A stretch of 64,000 nt of DNA from Tachypleus tridentatus. Taxonomy: Eukaryota; Arthropoda; Merostomata; Xiphosura; Limulidae. Position numbers and translations under genes: made by a program. The notes beneath the pieces are model-generated. The model made no database searches. It saw nothing but the letters and a program-made list of their open reading frames with translations, and had not been told where the DNA came from. This document shows positions 11,359-22,900 of this stretch, in pieces (positions within the stretch are counted from its first letter, which is position 1; each line of letters opens with the position of its first letter). The stretch spans positions 165,457,310 through 165,521,309 of the forward strand of contig NC_134837.1 of the NCBI RefSeq assembly GCF_004210375.1, read 5' to 3'.

Positions 11359-12513
11359 CAAATTCACTGAAAAGTAAATAGTATCATATGTTCTTTACGA
11401 TTTCAGTGTCAAGTAACTGTTAACACTTCGGCTTGTGTTTATTTTCACTAAAAGGTAACATTTAACACTTTACCTTATAATTGGTTTACTGAAAGGTAAA
11501 TAGTACCATATGTTCTTTACGATTTCAGTGTCAAGTAACTGTTAACACTTCGGCTTGTGTTTATTTTCACTAAAAGGTAACATTTAACACTTCATCTTGT
11601 AACTTCTTTCACTGAGTAATAATTGGCACCATCTGTTCTTCTTTACGATTTCAATGACAAGTAGTTGTTGTTATCCATTTTTGAGCCTACTTTCATTACC
11701 AAGTAGCTATTAAACAGATGCTGTATCTGATTTTTCAAAGAAGTTAGTCTTAATTATTTAACTTATATCTCATTTCACTGGCAAGTACTTATATCTTGGT
11801 CTTGTAACTTACTTTATGATAACTAATTTCTAATACTTGATCTTGTGTCTGATTCTCCTGACAATTTAACGCTAAACCTTGAGTCTTACTGCACCGTGTA
11901 GTAACTCTTTACTCTGGATTTTGTGTTTGATTTCACTAAGTAATTGTTAATACTTGGACTAGTGTCTGAATTTAATTGCAAATAACTGTTAACACCTGGT
12001 ATTCTGTCTAATTTCACTGAATACCAACTGTTTACACCAGTCTTAACGTCTTATTTTATTGATAAGTGAGTGTTATAATTAATCTTATTAAGCATTTCAC
12101 CAATAGGTAATTAGCAGCACTTATTCTCGAACATGATTTTACTAATAGATAAATGTTAACAGTCGTTCTTGGCACGAGTCTCTTTAGAAACAAGTATTAA
12201 TACACGAACATTGTGTCCGATTTCACTGACAAGTAGTGTTAATAGTTGTTCTTAGAGTGAGTTCATTTAGAATTAAATGTTAATGCATAGTCTTTGTGTC
12301 TGATTTCAGAAACTGATGAATTAGTATTGAAGATACGACTAAATGTATATAGTTTCAAGTAAGAGTGCTCAATTGCTAATTTAGTGCATTTTAGTCACTA
12401 TATTTTTTTATTGTCTATTGTTTTATGTCTTCTTGTTCTTCTCTGTCTTTATACAAAATTACTTTATAAATTTACTGTTATGTTTCAGTTCTGACCTGTA
12501 CTTTCAGATTACT

Positions 12514-12771
12514 GTTTGTTTTGAATTTTGCGCAAAGCTACTCGAGGGATATCTGCGCTAGCTGTCCTTAATTTAGCAGTGTAACACTAAAGGGAGAGCA
12601 GCTAGTCATCACCACCAAGTTTTGGGCTACTCTTTTCAACGAATAGTGGGATTGAATGTCACATTATAACGCCTCCACGGCTGAAAGGGCGAGCATGCTT
12701 GGCGCGACCAGGATTGCAACCCGCGACCCTCGGATTACGAGTCGAACGCCTTAACACGCTTGGCCATGCCA
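12514..12771 (-). mobile_element. tRNA-Thr-like SINE (family A), copy 8, with target duplication
   Basis: Flanked by an 11 bp duplication TTCAGATTACT (12503-12513 and 12772-12782). It splits the degenerate satellite. Confidence 0.93.
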
Positions 12772-12960
12772 TTCAGATTACTCTTGACCATAAGTTATTG
12801 ATAAGTAACAGTTAATACTGGTTATTCATCGATTAATATCTGATAATACTGTTATTTTATTGACACATAACTTTTAATGCTACTTTTTGCGATTATCACA
12901 CATATTGATTGGTAAATATTTAGTGTTAATGGTTTAATTTGGTTTATTATAAACTATTAA

Positions 12961-14380
12961 ATATCAATAATATTTATATTAAGATTTGTTGAATACGAGG
13001 TATTTAGATACTCTCAAAAACCCTTCAAAAAAGGCAAAACCAAAAGGACGTCTTTTGTACTATTTACGTGGATAATGATGGAAGGTTGTTATATTAGATA
13101 GTAGCACAATTTCAACGGTACTCAACTAACCGGAAATATCTCATAATCGCCATAGGCGTAGCTGCTACTGATAGTAAATAGATTCATACGTGACTGAAAA
13201 TTGTTTAACATAATTTCTTGCTATTGCCCTTATGAAATCTATCTAAAAATGCCAGCAAAAATGAAAGAAAGAAATGAGAAAAAAAAACAAAAACGTTCCG
13301 TTGAAACTCTGAGATTATAAGTTATTAAAAGCCAGAACTCGTACTTCCTAATGCACCCAGCTTCGAGAGTTGCAGTTGTGAATAGTTTTTTTAGTTAGTT
13401 TTCATCAATTTGTTGTAAACTGGTATTTGGGTAATGATTGCTACTTGATGTGTGTGTAAACTATCCGTCAAATGTCATGTTACTCTGAGTTATTTTTAAT
13501 CCTATTAAAATAAATAAATAGTCTCTCTTTTAGAGTTTCTGATCTTTTTAACTCACCCACACATTATCCTTGATAGAGTTCGGTCACAGGCACATTTCAT
13601 CAGTTCTGTACGGATGTAAGATTTTCAAGTGTCTTCTATGTTCTGTTGGCACTGTCTAAAAAATATTTTAACTTATATATTATGTAAATATTTAAAGTTT
13701 CTGGTGGCCATCTAGTGGACTTCATCTGCTTTAACATATGCATCTCATAAGTCTTCTCAAGTATGGGTTATTAATATATGAATGTGCAATTATAAACGCA
13801 TGAAAATTTTGGTAAATTGAATTATTAGTTGTTTTTATGAGAAATTTGTGCAGAATAAAAGTTTTGATTAGGGTGATAACATTCATCGAACAAAATAATG
13901 CGTTTGTAATGTTTTGTAATGAAGAATATTATTATTAGATAGTTTTGTTTTGTTTTTACATAGCAAGCTTTGAAACACAAGTATGACTGTTAAAAAGTCA
14001 TATTTTTTATCATTTGCTTTGACTTTTCATTATTTACTCTTCCATAACCCCTTGAAAACCTGACTTGCGTATTTTTTGCCGTACAGAAAGAGTTAACTGG
14101 AATTTCCTTCCTTTTACTCCGATCACTTTTTCCAGTTACAAAACTTAGATCATTTGTTTAGTTAACTCGGTCAAACACGTTTTAATAAGTAACAAGAAAC
14201 AACTGCGTTTTTACTAGACACGCAAATGAAAAAACGTAAATCTTTAATTACAGACATTATAATGGCGACTCTTTCTGCTCAGTTTTCTTTCATTTTACAA
14301 GATCTACAAATACTGTGAAATAACAGAGCAAAAGTGTAAAACAAAAATTGAAAATATGAAAATAGTGTGGTATTCTTTAT
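12961..14380. other. AT-rich DNA without recognised gene
   Basis: No open frame or repeat that I can name. Confidence 0.5.
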
Positions 14381-14976
14381 AAAAGTTAAAAAGTGAGAAA
14401 AGAAAAAGCAAACATATAATAAGAAAGGGTTAAAGAGGGAAGTCCATGATTGTTATAAAAAGAGTAATCAATAAGAGGGAAACAGGAGAAAGAATCCAGG
14501 AAGTCGAAGGAACTGGAGGAACATGACAGCGATAAAAGAAAACGCATACAGGAAGAAACCTATGAAGAATATAATAACATAAAAATGATGAGGAAATAAG
14601 GAGGATAGAGAAGAAGAAGGAACGAGTGAATAAAGAAGATGAATGACAAACATGGTCGAAAGAAGACAAAAAACAAGGATAGAAGAAAGACGTGGTATAA
14701 ATTGAAGAGACAGTAACTGCCATGAAAAAGAGCAAATGAAAGAAAAGCAAAGAATGAGACAGATAAAGAAAACTTTAGAAAAGTAAAATACAGGTAAAAC
14801 ATAAAGCAAGGAACGGGGCAAATGAAATAAACTGGAATTACGTAATAATGAAGGGAAAGAAGAAAAGATAGGTCGAACAAACAGATGTAAGAGAGGAAAC
14901 AACTAACGTATGTAGAGTGTAGGTATAAAACATAAATATAAAGATGAGATATGAGATAGGCTTAATGAACGAGGTA
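14381..14976. other. Purine-rich (GA-rich) unique stretch
   Basis: The plus strand is almost all A and G in blocks such as AGAGGGAAACAGGAGAAAGA. Long open frames on the minus strand are a by-product of its CT-rich composition (low-complexity F/L/S/Y), not genes. It runs into the 79 bp array. Confidence 0.5.
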
Positions 14977-15609
14977 GAGAAAATGAAGACGGGTAGAACA
15001 GTTACAGAGTGACCAAGATGAATAGAAATGTGAGAAATAATAAATCACAGATCAAGAGAAAATGAAGACGGGTAAAACAGTTACAGAGTGACCAAGATGA
15101 ATAGAAATGTGAGAAATAATAAAACATAGATCAAGAGAAAATGAAGACGGGTAGAACAGTTACAGAGTGACCAAGGTGAATAGAAATGTGAGAAATAATA
15201 AATCACAGATCAAGAGAAAATGAAGACGGGTAAAACAGTTACAGAGTGATCAAGATGAATAGAAATGTGAGAAATAATAAAACATAGATCAAGAGAAAAT
15301 GAAGACGGGTAGAACAGTTACAGAGTGACCAAGGTGAATAGAAATGTGAGAAATAATAAATCATAGATCAAGAGAAAATGAACACGGGTAGAACAGTTAC
15401 AGAGTGATCAAGATGAATAGAAATGTGAGAAATAATAAAACATAGATCAAGAGAAAATGAAGACGGGTAGAACAGTTACAGAGTGACTAAGGTGAATAGA
15501 AATGTGAGAAATAATAAAACATAGATCAAGAGAAAATGAAGACGGGTAGAACAGTTACAGAGTGATCAAAATGAATAGAAATGTGAGAAATAATAAAATA
15601 TAGATCAAG
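14977..15609. repeat. 79 bp tandem array, eight copies
   Basis: Copies start at 14977 and every 79 bases to 15530 without any indel. The unit contains GAAGACGGGTAGAACAGTTA and GAATAGAAATGTGAGAAATA. Alternate copies share variants (AAATCACAG vs AAAACATAG; AAGGTG vs AAGATG), so the array seems to have grown by a 158 bp dimer. Confidence 0.95.
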
Positions 15610-16682
15610 AGACAGAATAACTTAGCAAAGTTATGTAAATTAAAAAAGATAAACGGGAAAAATAAGTAGGCAAGAGTAGACTAATAAACTAAGATGGAGG
15701 TATAACAGAAAAACTGTGTTAAGGAGAGTAAATAAAACTTTAAAAATTAAACAGAAGGAAAATCAAAATTTCAATAATATTTACCGTAGAAAGACTATTG
15801 ACAGAAAATGCGTTCTTTTAAGAGCACCAGTGGTAAGAAACAGAAAGGACGGTCTGTTGGTTACAAGAACAAAGACATTTTCAGTAACAGGCCTGAACTT
15901 TCAATACAACAGATGAGCATAAATAGCCAAAGACGGAGCCCACCTGCTGGCATTTATCATAGCAAGATCCACAGTATACTCCTAAGTAAGCTCGCTTTGC
16001 TGCGTAGCATAAGTAGTGTGGCAGACATACATCAATCTTTCTGTTTCACTCGTATACTTTTGCTGACGCATTACACTAAAGCTCCCAGAAACTAAGGTTT
16101 TTGGCTATCTTTATCAACGATTTGTAGGAAACCTGTTGTTTGAAGCTAGAACACCAGAAAAAGAACTACAAACACCACAGCTCGTGTTCAGTAAACTATA
16201 AACCACACAAATAAAGGCTGAATTAAGACTAAGCTGTCACTACCATGAATTATTCTAGTAACTATACTAATATATATTTTTATCTTATGGATTAGGTACG
16301 ATATGTTAATTTTATGATAATATCTGATCTGATACTGAGCTATCCAAACAGTCGTGTTTGTACAACATGCTTCGCTTACGCTAGAGGCTGGGTACCAACC
16401 ATCCTAAGTAAGTTCCCAGCACAACAGCAGTATTTATAAGAGTCGTTCAACAGGCCTGACATCAAAAAGAATGTGAACAATCATATAAATTAATAACGGT
16501 TTTCAAAAGTAAGTAATGGTAATCCACTGCCCTGAAGAACAAATTCAAGGAATGACGTTCAGAGATTTTTCAGGTTTCAGAAACAGTTCTGCGAATATAT
16601 ATATACTAGCGAACCCTAGGGTTTATGGCCCGCATTTACAGAGCCTCTGTAATGCAACTTTAATGTTTAAACTATTATTTGC
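15610..16682. other. Unassigned DNA, no supported gene
   Basis: Two overlapping plus-strand frames (15716-15916, 15808-16095) are open but show no family motif or splice context. Nothing else recognised. Confidence 0.4.
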
Positions 16683-16800
16683 CCTCCAGAAGCACAGCGG
16701 CATGTCTGCGGACTTACAACGCTAAAACTGGGTTTCGATACCCGTGATGAGCAGAGAACAGGTAGCCTATTTTGTAGCTTTATGCATAATTACAAGCAAC
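16683..16800 (+). mobile_element. tRNA-Val-like SINE (family B), copy 6
   Basis: Head GCGGCATGTCTGCGGACTTA, loop CTTACAA, box GGGTTTCGATACCC, tail CAGGTAGCCTATTTTGTAGC and a final AATTACAAGCAAC. Confidence 0.85.
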
Positions 16801-17835
16801 AACGAACTACTATTTTACACTTTTTCAGCTTAATGATCATTGCCACTATAATGCAAAAGTTAGGCCTACTTGCCTACGTGCTCTAATGTAAGTCATTGCC
16901 ATATTTGGGGTCCGCTTTTGGGGAACCCCCGTAAAAGTGTTTTCCATAAGTATCAGATTCCCCAGAGGATATGTGAAAACCTTTACTTTTAGGAAAACTT
17001 CACGACCGAGACAGATCGTTTGGTACGACTTAGAAGTCGGTGCAGCCAGCAGTTTAGGAAAAGTTACGTGAAACACATACACACACACACATAAACACTA
17101 TATCTTTTATAAGGATGTGAGACACAAAATTAAAAGTATATATAAAATAAATGTTATCTTCCTTATTTTATATTTGTTAAAAAGAAAACAAACTTTCTGA
17201 TAGAACTTTTATAATAGTTTTCAAATGTTCCAATCTAGAGAAAAAACTTTCAACAGAATTTGGTGCAAAATGGTTTTTATAGCGTAAATAAAACGGATGC
17301 TAAGTTATTGCATTATTCTGCAGACTTGTAGCGTTCGTTAACAATGTCTGATAAGGGTGAGGCTTAAAATAAGATATTCATAAGCTTCAGTTATGACCCG
17401 TTTTATAGTTGGTGTATTACCGTCATCTTCAGGTTATCGATACCAGACACCACACACTCACAGATATATAGTGTACAAAATAAATAAAGAATAATCGTCA
17501 ATTGTAATAACTTAGATATGAGAAAGTAAAAACAGCAGATCATAAACAGTTTACATCGTAGCGCTTAGCATAATAGTATACAGCTGTATACCACAAGCAG
17601 TAAAAAATAAGGACGACATAGGGATGACAAGGTCAAAAAGTACAGAAACAAGGTAGGAATGTATGCACAAACATGTACAGAAGTCCATACACATGCAGCC
17701 ACGGAAGCAGTGTTACATGCATATGGGAATTAGCTATTGTAAGATATTATAGCATTATTCAGTTTAAATGTGTTTATTCAAATATGGATTGATGCAAATG
17801 AAAAGAATTCGACATTTAGTTATAAATAAAAGTAG
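16801..17835. other. Unassigned DNA before the 38 bp array
   Basis: A minus-strand frame of 80 codons at 16846-17088 has no motif that I recognise. From about 17520 short pieces (AAACAGTTTACATCGTAGCG) look like decayed relatives of the array that follows. Confidence 0.35.
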
Positions 17836-19308
17836 AAAGTAGCAGCATACAAACAATTACATAATACGTGTGAAAGTAGCAGCATACAAACAGTTTACAT
17901 AATACGTGTGAAAGTAGCAGCATACAAACAGTATACATAATACGTGTGAAAGTAGCAGCATACAAACAGTTTACATAATACGTGTGAAAGTAGCAGCATA
18001 CAAACAGTATACATAATACGTGTGAAAGTAGCAGCATACAAACAGTATACATAATACGTGTGAAAGTAGCAGCATACAAACAGTTTACATAACACGATGT
18101 GAAAGCAGCAGCATACAAACAGTATACATAATACGTGTGAAAGCAGCAGCATACAAACAGTTTACATAATACGTGTGAAAGTAGCAGCATACAAACAGTA
18201 TACATAATACGTGTGAAAGTAGCAGCATACAAACAGTTTACATAATACGTGTGAAAGCAGCAGCATACAAACAGTTTACATAATACGTGTTAAAAGCAGC
18301 AGCATTCAAACAGTTTACATAATACGTGTGAAAGTAGCAGCATACAAACAGTTTACATAATACGATGTGAAAGTAGCAGCATACAAACAGTTTACATAAT
18401 ACGACGCGTGAAAGTAGCAGCATACAAACAGTATACATCATAACGCGTGGAAGAAAGCAACATAGAAACAGTTTACAGAATACGTGTGGAAGTAGCAGCA
18501 TAGAAACAGTTTACATAATACGTGTGAAAGTAGCAGCATTCAAACAGTTTACATAATACGTGTGAAAGTAGCAGCATACAAACAGTATACATAATACTGT
18601 GAAAGTAGCAGCATACAAACAGTTTACATAATACGTGTGAAAGTAGCAGCATACAGTTTACATAATACGTGTTAAACTAGCAGCATACAAACAGTTTACA
18701 TAATACATGTGAAAGTAGCAGCATACAAACAGTTTACATAATACGTGTTAAAGTAGCAGCATTCAAACAGTTTACATAATACGTGTTAAAGTAGCAGCAT
18801 TCAAACAGTTTACATAATACGTGTGAAAGTAGCAGCATACAAACAGTATACATAATACGTGTGAAAGTAGCAGCATACAAACAGTTTACATAATACGTGT
18901 GAAAGTAGCAGCATACAAACAGATTACATAATACGTGTGAAAGTGGCAGCATACAAACAGTATACATAATGTGAAACAGCAGCATACAAACAGTTTACAT
19001 AATACGTGTGAAAGTATACAAACAGTTTACATAATACGTGTTAAAGTAGCAGCATTCAAACAGTTTACATAATACGTGTGAAAGCAGCAGCATACAAACA
19101 GTTTACATAATACGTGTGAAAGTAGCAGCATACAAACAGTTTACATGATACGTGTGAAAGTAGCAGCATACAAACAGTTTACATAATACGTGTGAAAGTA
19201 GCAGCATACAAACAGTTTACATAATACGTGTTAAAGTAGCAGCATTCAAACAGTTTACATAATACGTGTGAAAGTAGCAGCATACAAACAGCTTACATAA
19301 TACATCTG
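17836..19308. repeat. 38 bp tandem array, ~39 copies
   Basis: The unit runs AAAGTAGCAGCATACAAACA then GTTTACATAATACGTGTG. A few copies have small indels. It is open in all three minus frames because the unit lacks stops, which explains the long C/Y/L/F-rich frames there. It lies about 1.1 kb on the 3' side of the K2P exon, i.e. probably inside an intron of that gene. Confidence 0.95.
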
Positions 19309-19870
19309 AAATTAGCAGTATTCAATCAGTAATCGAAACCAATTTCTATAAAAGAGATAAAAATAACAATATATAATTGTATAGCATTAAAAGTTTACAT
19401 AAAAGTGATAAAAATGATGATATTCAATCACATATCAGAAATACTTTACAGATTAGTGCTAAAAGTAGCTTATATAACCGTATATCACACATACTTTTCA
19501 TATTAGTGCTAGAAGTAACTGTATATAACGGTATATCACATATACTTTACATACAAGTGCTAAAAGTAGCTGTATATAACCGTGTATAACAAATAACCAC
19601 ATAATAGTAATGAAAGTAACAGTACACAGTCAAATAGTATATAGAATTTACATTGTAGTACTGTTAGTACGAGTATACAACCATATGCCACAAACCGACC
19701 ACAAAATAGTGCTGAAAATAATAGTAGACAATCTTAAGCTACAAACAGTTAACACATTTACTATTATACTACTAAAATCAGAGTATAAAATATATCAAAG
19801 AAACAACTTACATAAAACTGTTGAAAGCGACTGTGTACAACAATATATCACAAACAGCTAACTCGAAAAT
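19309..19870. repeat. Diverged ~57 bp repeats flanking the 38 bp array
   Basis: Units resembling GTGCTAAAAGTAGCTGTATA followed by TAACCGTATATCACA and a CATACTTTACATA segment occur at about 57-base steps (19450-19580 best). They look like the 38 bp unit plus ~19 bases, and may be the older form from which the array arose by deletion. Confidence 0.5.
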
Positions 19871-20422
19871 AGCTAATGTTTACAATTTTCCGTTTATCCC
19901 AATAACGTATTTATTATAAAACCAAACATTTAACTAATATCTGTAGCACATTAAGGTACTGCACTGGAGCTGACTGTGGCGTTTTATCACAGCCATTCAA
20001 TAAGTACCAAGTTTTCAAGTGCATTAACGTATTAATAACTGAATATAGAACCTTACAATGCATAACAATGGAACATATTGTCGAAATAAAATACACATCT
20101 ATAACCGCGATAATATAGCAACTCTTACAAAAAATTAAAGTCAATTATAACTGAACGCACGTTTGTACAACTATTTAGAGCTGATAATGTTTTGAAGTTT
20201 AAATAACATGTTCAGGAAAACTTAGAAGTAAACTTAATTCTTCTGTAAGTAAAGATCGGACTGAGAAATCAGACAATTAGAAATCCCTGAAGAGTTTTCG
20301 CTCACCCCTCTTCCCAAATCGAATAACAGCAAAAAACAAACTTTTATCAGTAGTGAAAGCAATTGGACAGGACTTTATAACAAGTACGACTGAATATAAT
20401 CGTAAAAAAACATGCGACTTAC

Positions 20423-20909
20423 CAATAGTAGTGATTACAATTATCGAATATAACAAGGCACCAGAAAATGACCATTGAAGTGAAGAGTCATCTTTACCGT
20501 CATAACCTTCTTTTCTGACCGCTTGGACAATGGTCACTTCAAAGTTTCTGAGGGTTGCTGCTGCCAGTTGCGTCCAGTTTACCTCGTGCAACACGCTGCT
20601 TTTGGCTGTAATGTCCCATAAGGCTTCAACTATCGCTGTCCGTTCGTTCTGCATTTCTTCACGTTTTGCACGTTCATTATAGGCTTCCAGAGCTTCAAAG
20701 GTAAATGCCCCCATAATAGTATAACCAACAACAAGACCGCACAGGCCTATATGGGAAAAAAGAAAGGTGGTGCCTGCACGACAATAATAGAGGCACTTAG
20801 CACAGCGTGGACTCTCTTCCCGCATCCTCACTACAGGCTCTTTGCCGTTAGATACTCGTACATGTAAGAAGTTTGGCACAAAAGACGCAGTAGGTGTCGT
20901 AAAGTTCTG
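20423..20909 (-). CDS. K2P (two-pore-domain) potassium channel, exon with TM1 and pore 1
   Basis: K2P channels carry background K+ leak currents in the plasma membrane. The open frame runs from roughly 20909 to a strong donor ATTG|GTAAGT at 20423. A first in-frame ATG is at 20825 (MREESPRCAKC). Residues following it give the first membrane segment (FLFSHIGLCGLVVGYTIMGA), the family's FxxLE turn (FEALEAYNERAKREE), a long extracellular cap (NWTQLAAATLRNFE), and the first pore helix and filter start (WSFSGALLYSIIVITTIG). The donor splits the first glycine of the GYG filter, a common K2P intron position. An acceptor-like CTCAG lies near 20905, so the exon may be internal. TM2, pore 2 and the C-terminus are not found in the window. 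The invertebrate TWiK/KCNK18-like group is my best guess. Confidence 0.85.
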
Positions 20910-21216
20910 AGCTAAGTCCTATATAAATATATATAAACTTCTAGTAATGTAGTTGTCAGGTGTAGATAGCATAATTAAATGTTTTGGTTTCTTAACTGTA
21001 CTATAAACCTCAGTACCAGCAGTAAATCTAGCAATAAAAGTTCCATCCTTTTGGCTTCAATTTTTAACAGACAAGTCAAGTGTTTGAACTACAGAACATA
21101 ATTACAGGTGTCTCCTAGCTCGGCGCAATTTAATGAAAATATTTAACGACTTCAGGAAAACTCAGTTAATATGTCGTAACAAACCAAGCTCTGAGCCACC
21201 CTCATCCTTACTTTAG

Positions 21217-21242
21217 GTATACATTCGGACTAGAATGTATAC
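21217..21242. repeat. Perfect 10 bp inverted repeat
   Basis: GTATACATTC, six bases, GAATGTATAC. It lies about 0.3 kb upstream of the visible K2P exon end. Function unknown. Confidence 0.6.
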
Positions 21243-21619
21243 GCATGCGAACGTCATCACGTGTTGCTCTCATAATGAAGTTATGAATAGCGCTCATTGC
21301 GTGGCTTAATTACTGTTAATGCCGTGAAAGAATTTTCGCGGTATAATGCCGCGGTCATAATAGCAAACAATATTTGGGATTCAAAGAGGAGAAAATAAAA
21401 TCTATTGATGACGACATCTATACGTATGCATAAAACGTATAGCCTGGAAAAATGTATTTTAAATATCACACACATGAGGTATGAATGTTATTGAGCCACT
21501 CTTTCAGTATAATTACTATATATATATCCATGGAACAACTTCGCAGGGTGTGGATGAATCTTTAGCAAATTTGGCATTAGTGAAAGTAATAAATAGGTTC
21601 ATTGGGTCCATGGGAATTT

Positions 21620-21704
21620 TTTTTTTTTTAATTTCGCACAAAGCTACTCGAGGGGTATCTGCGCTAGCCGTCCCTAATTTAGCAGTGTAAGACTAGAGGG
21701 AAGG
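21620..21704 (-). mobile_element. tRNA-Thr-like SINE (family A), tail-only fragment
   Basis: A T run followed by AATTTCGCACAAAGCTACTC and the body up to GACTAGAGGGAAGGC. The tRNA head is absent (5'-truncated). It abuts the start of the CR1-like remnant. Confidence 0.85.
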
Positions 21705-21719
21705 CAATGATGGAAGTTT

Positions 21720-22070
21720 TATTGTGCACGTAAGGACTAACGATCTAGAAAAGGGTAGGTCAGAGAAGCTAATTGATAGGCAAAAAGAGTTGATAAAAGT
21801 ATTTAAAGAAACGGGCCATAACTTAATTGTGTTAGGGTTACTAGAAAGAATAAGTTGTGAGGATGACATTATAAATTGGTTACTAGGGCTGATCGTAAAG
21901 CTTAGATTAAAATGTAAATATGAATAGATTGGCTGGTTGGACTTGCAGGGTCAATTTAATGAGAGAAGGGTGCTTTTTGGAATGTATGGTTTATTTTTAA
22001 GTAGGGTACAGGCTGGCTTGTTTGCAAGGGCTATTAACTCAGCTGTAAGGGAAGTTTTAAACTTGGACAA
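21720..22070 (+). pseudogene. SGNH-hydrolase-like ORF1 fragment of the CR1-like LINE
   Basis: Reads VHVRTNDLEKGRSEKLIDRQ, matching the V(G)TNDL block of SGNH esterases in CR1/L2 ORF1s, then LIVLGLLERI. After a frame break come a QFNERR-like stretch and LSRV..GLFARAINSAVREV. The catalytic nucleophile block would lie upstream and is not visible. Confidence 0.7.
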
Positions 22071-22139
22071 GACAGGAGTGAGGACCAGGATAAATTAAAT
22101 TCAAGTGCAAAATGGCATAAGAAAAAGTTTAGCACAGGA

Positions 22140-22900
22140 AATATAAGCAATAAAATAGCTGATTTATAACGCTGGTAGGAATGGAGGATTTCGATATAAC
22201 AGGAATAACTAAACATCGTTAAATGTAGACAGTTCTTATAACAGAAATTTCTTGGAAATACAGGGTTTATAAACTATTTAACAGGGATGAAGTATTAAAG
22301 AGAGGGGAGGAGTGGTTTTATGTGTAAAATGTGTTAAACTCTGTTAAGATTTATAAAATATAATAGCAAAAAGAATGAACGAATTTTGGCTTCTATTAGC
22401 AGATTTGTAATGGAAATTTGTCACAGACCACAAAATGGTACTGATTAAATTAATCAGTAACTTTTCACGGGATTAATATTTCAGGTGTTAACAATGTCAT
22501 AATTATAGACTATTTTAATGTGAGGCACATTGTTTGAGAAATGTTAGAACCAAATCATGAGGGAGAAAGAAGGTTGGAAGCTGTTAAAGATGGTTTTCTT
22601 CACCAATCTCTCAAAAAACCTACTAGAAACAATGCTATTTTAAATTGATTGTTAACTGTAATATAGAAATCGTTGAGAGAGTGGAAACTGGAAAATATCT
22701 TGTTGCAAGTGATCATTTCTCCATTAAGTATGATGTTTTGCTGCATATGGAAATAAAGAATAATGATATTTTAGTTACAAATTTCAAAAAACAAATTTTG
22801 AAGGGATGCGACAAGGATTGTCTATTGGGAATAGGGCAATTCAACAGTTTGGATACGTTGATAAGATGTGGGAAATATTTATAATAACTTTTTAGATAAA
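22140..22900 (+). pseudogene. CR1-like LINE endonuclease remnant
   Basis: NVDSSYNRNFLEIQG near 22222 and GGVVLCVK near 22310 are typical of CR1 endonuclease. A later piece (22645-22884) reads IVERVETGKYLVASDHFSIK, matching the final SDH motif of the endonuclease domain. Confidence 0.75.

Larger units (their letters stand above)
10890..12960. repeat. Degenerate satellite, ~50-60 bp units
   Basis: Diverged units around TTTCACTGACAAGTAACTGT and TAACACTT..CTTGTGTCTGA repeat through the region. A recent 122 bp duplication is visible (11401 vs 11523); a third copy near 11163 is separated by a SINE. Copies beyond 11.7 kb are very diverged. SINEs at 11250 and 12514 are inserted in it. Confidence 0.6.

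Noticed and set aside
14430..14902. Three overlapping minus-strand frames of 106-144 codons
   Set aside because: They lie opposite a purine-rich tract; composition is low-complexity F/L/S and all three frames are open, which points to base bias.
15716..16095. Two overlapping plus-strand frames of 66 and 95 codons
   Set aside because: No family similarity that I recognise, no splice context, next to repeats.
16846..17088. Minus-strand frame considered as the missing second K2P exon
   Set aside because: It lacks a GYG filter, a TM2-like hydrophobic segment and proper splice borders.
17816..18985. Long minus-strand frames rich in Cys, Leu, Tyr and Phe
   Set aside because: They are translations of the 38 bp array, which happens to lack stops in all three frames.
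17836..19308. Regular repeats that might be mistaken for a CRISPR array
   Set aside because: No unique spacers between repeats, eukaryotic context, and no cas genes; it is a plain satellite.
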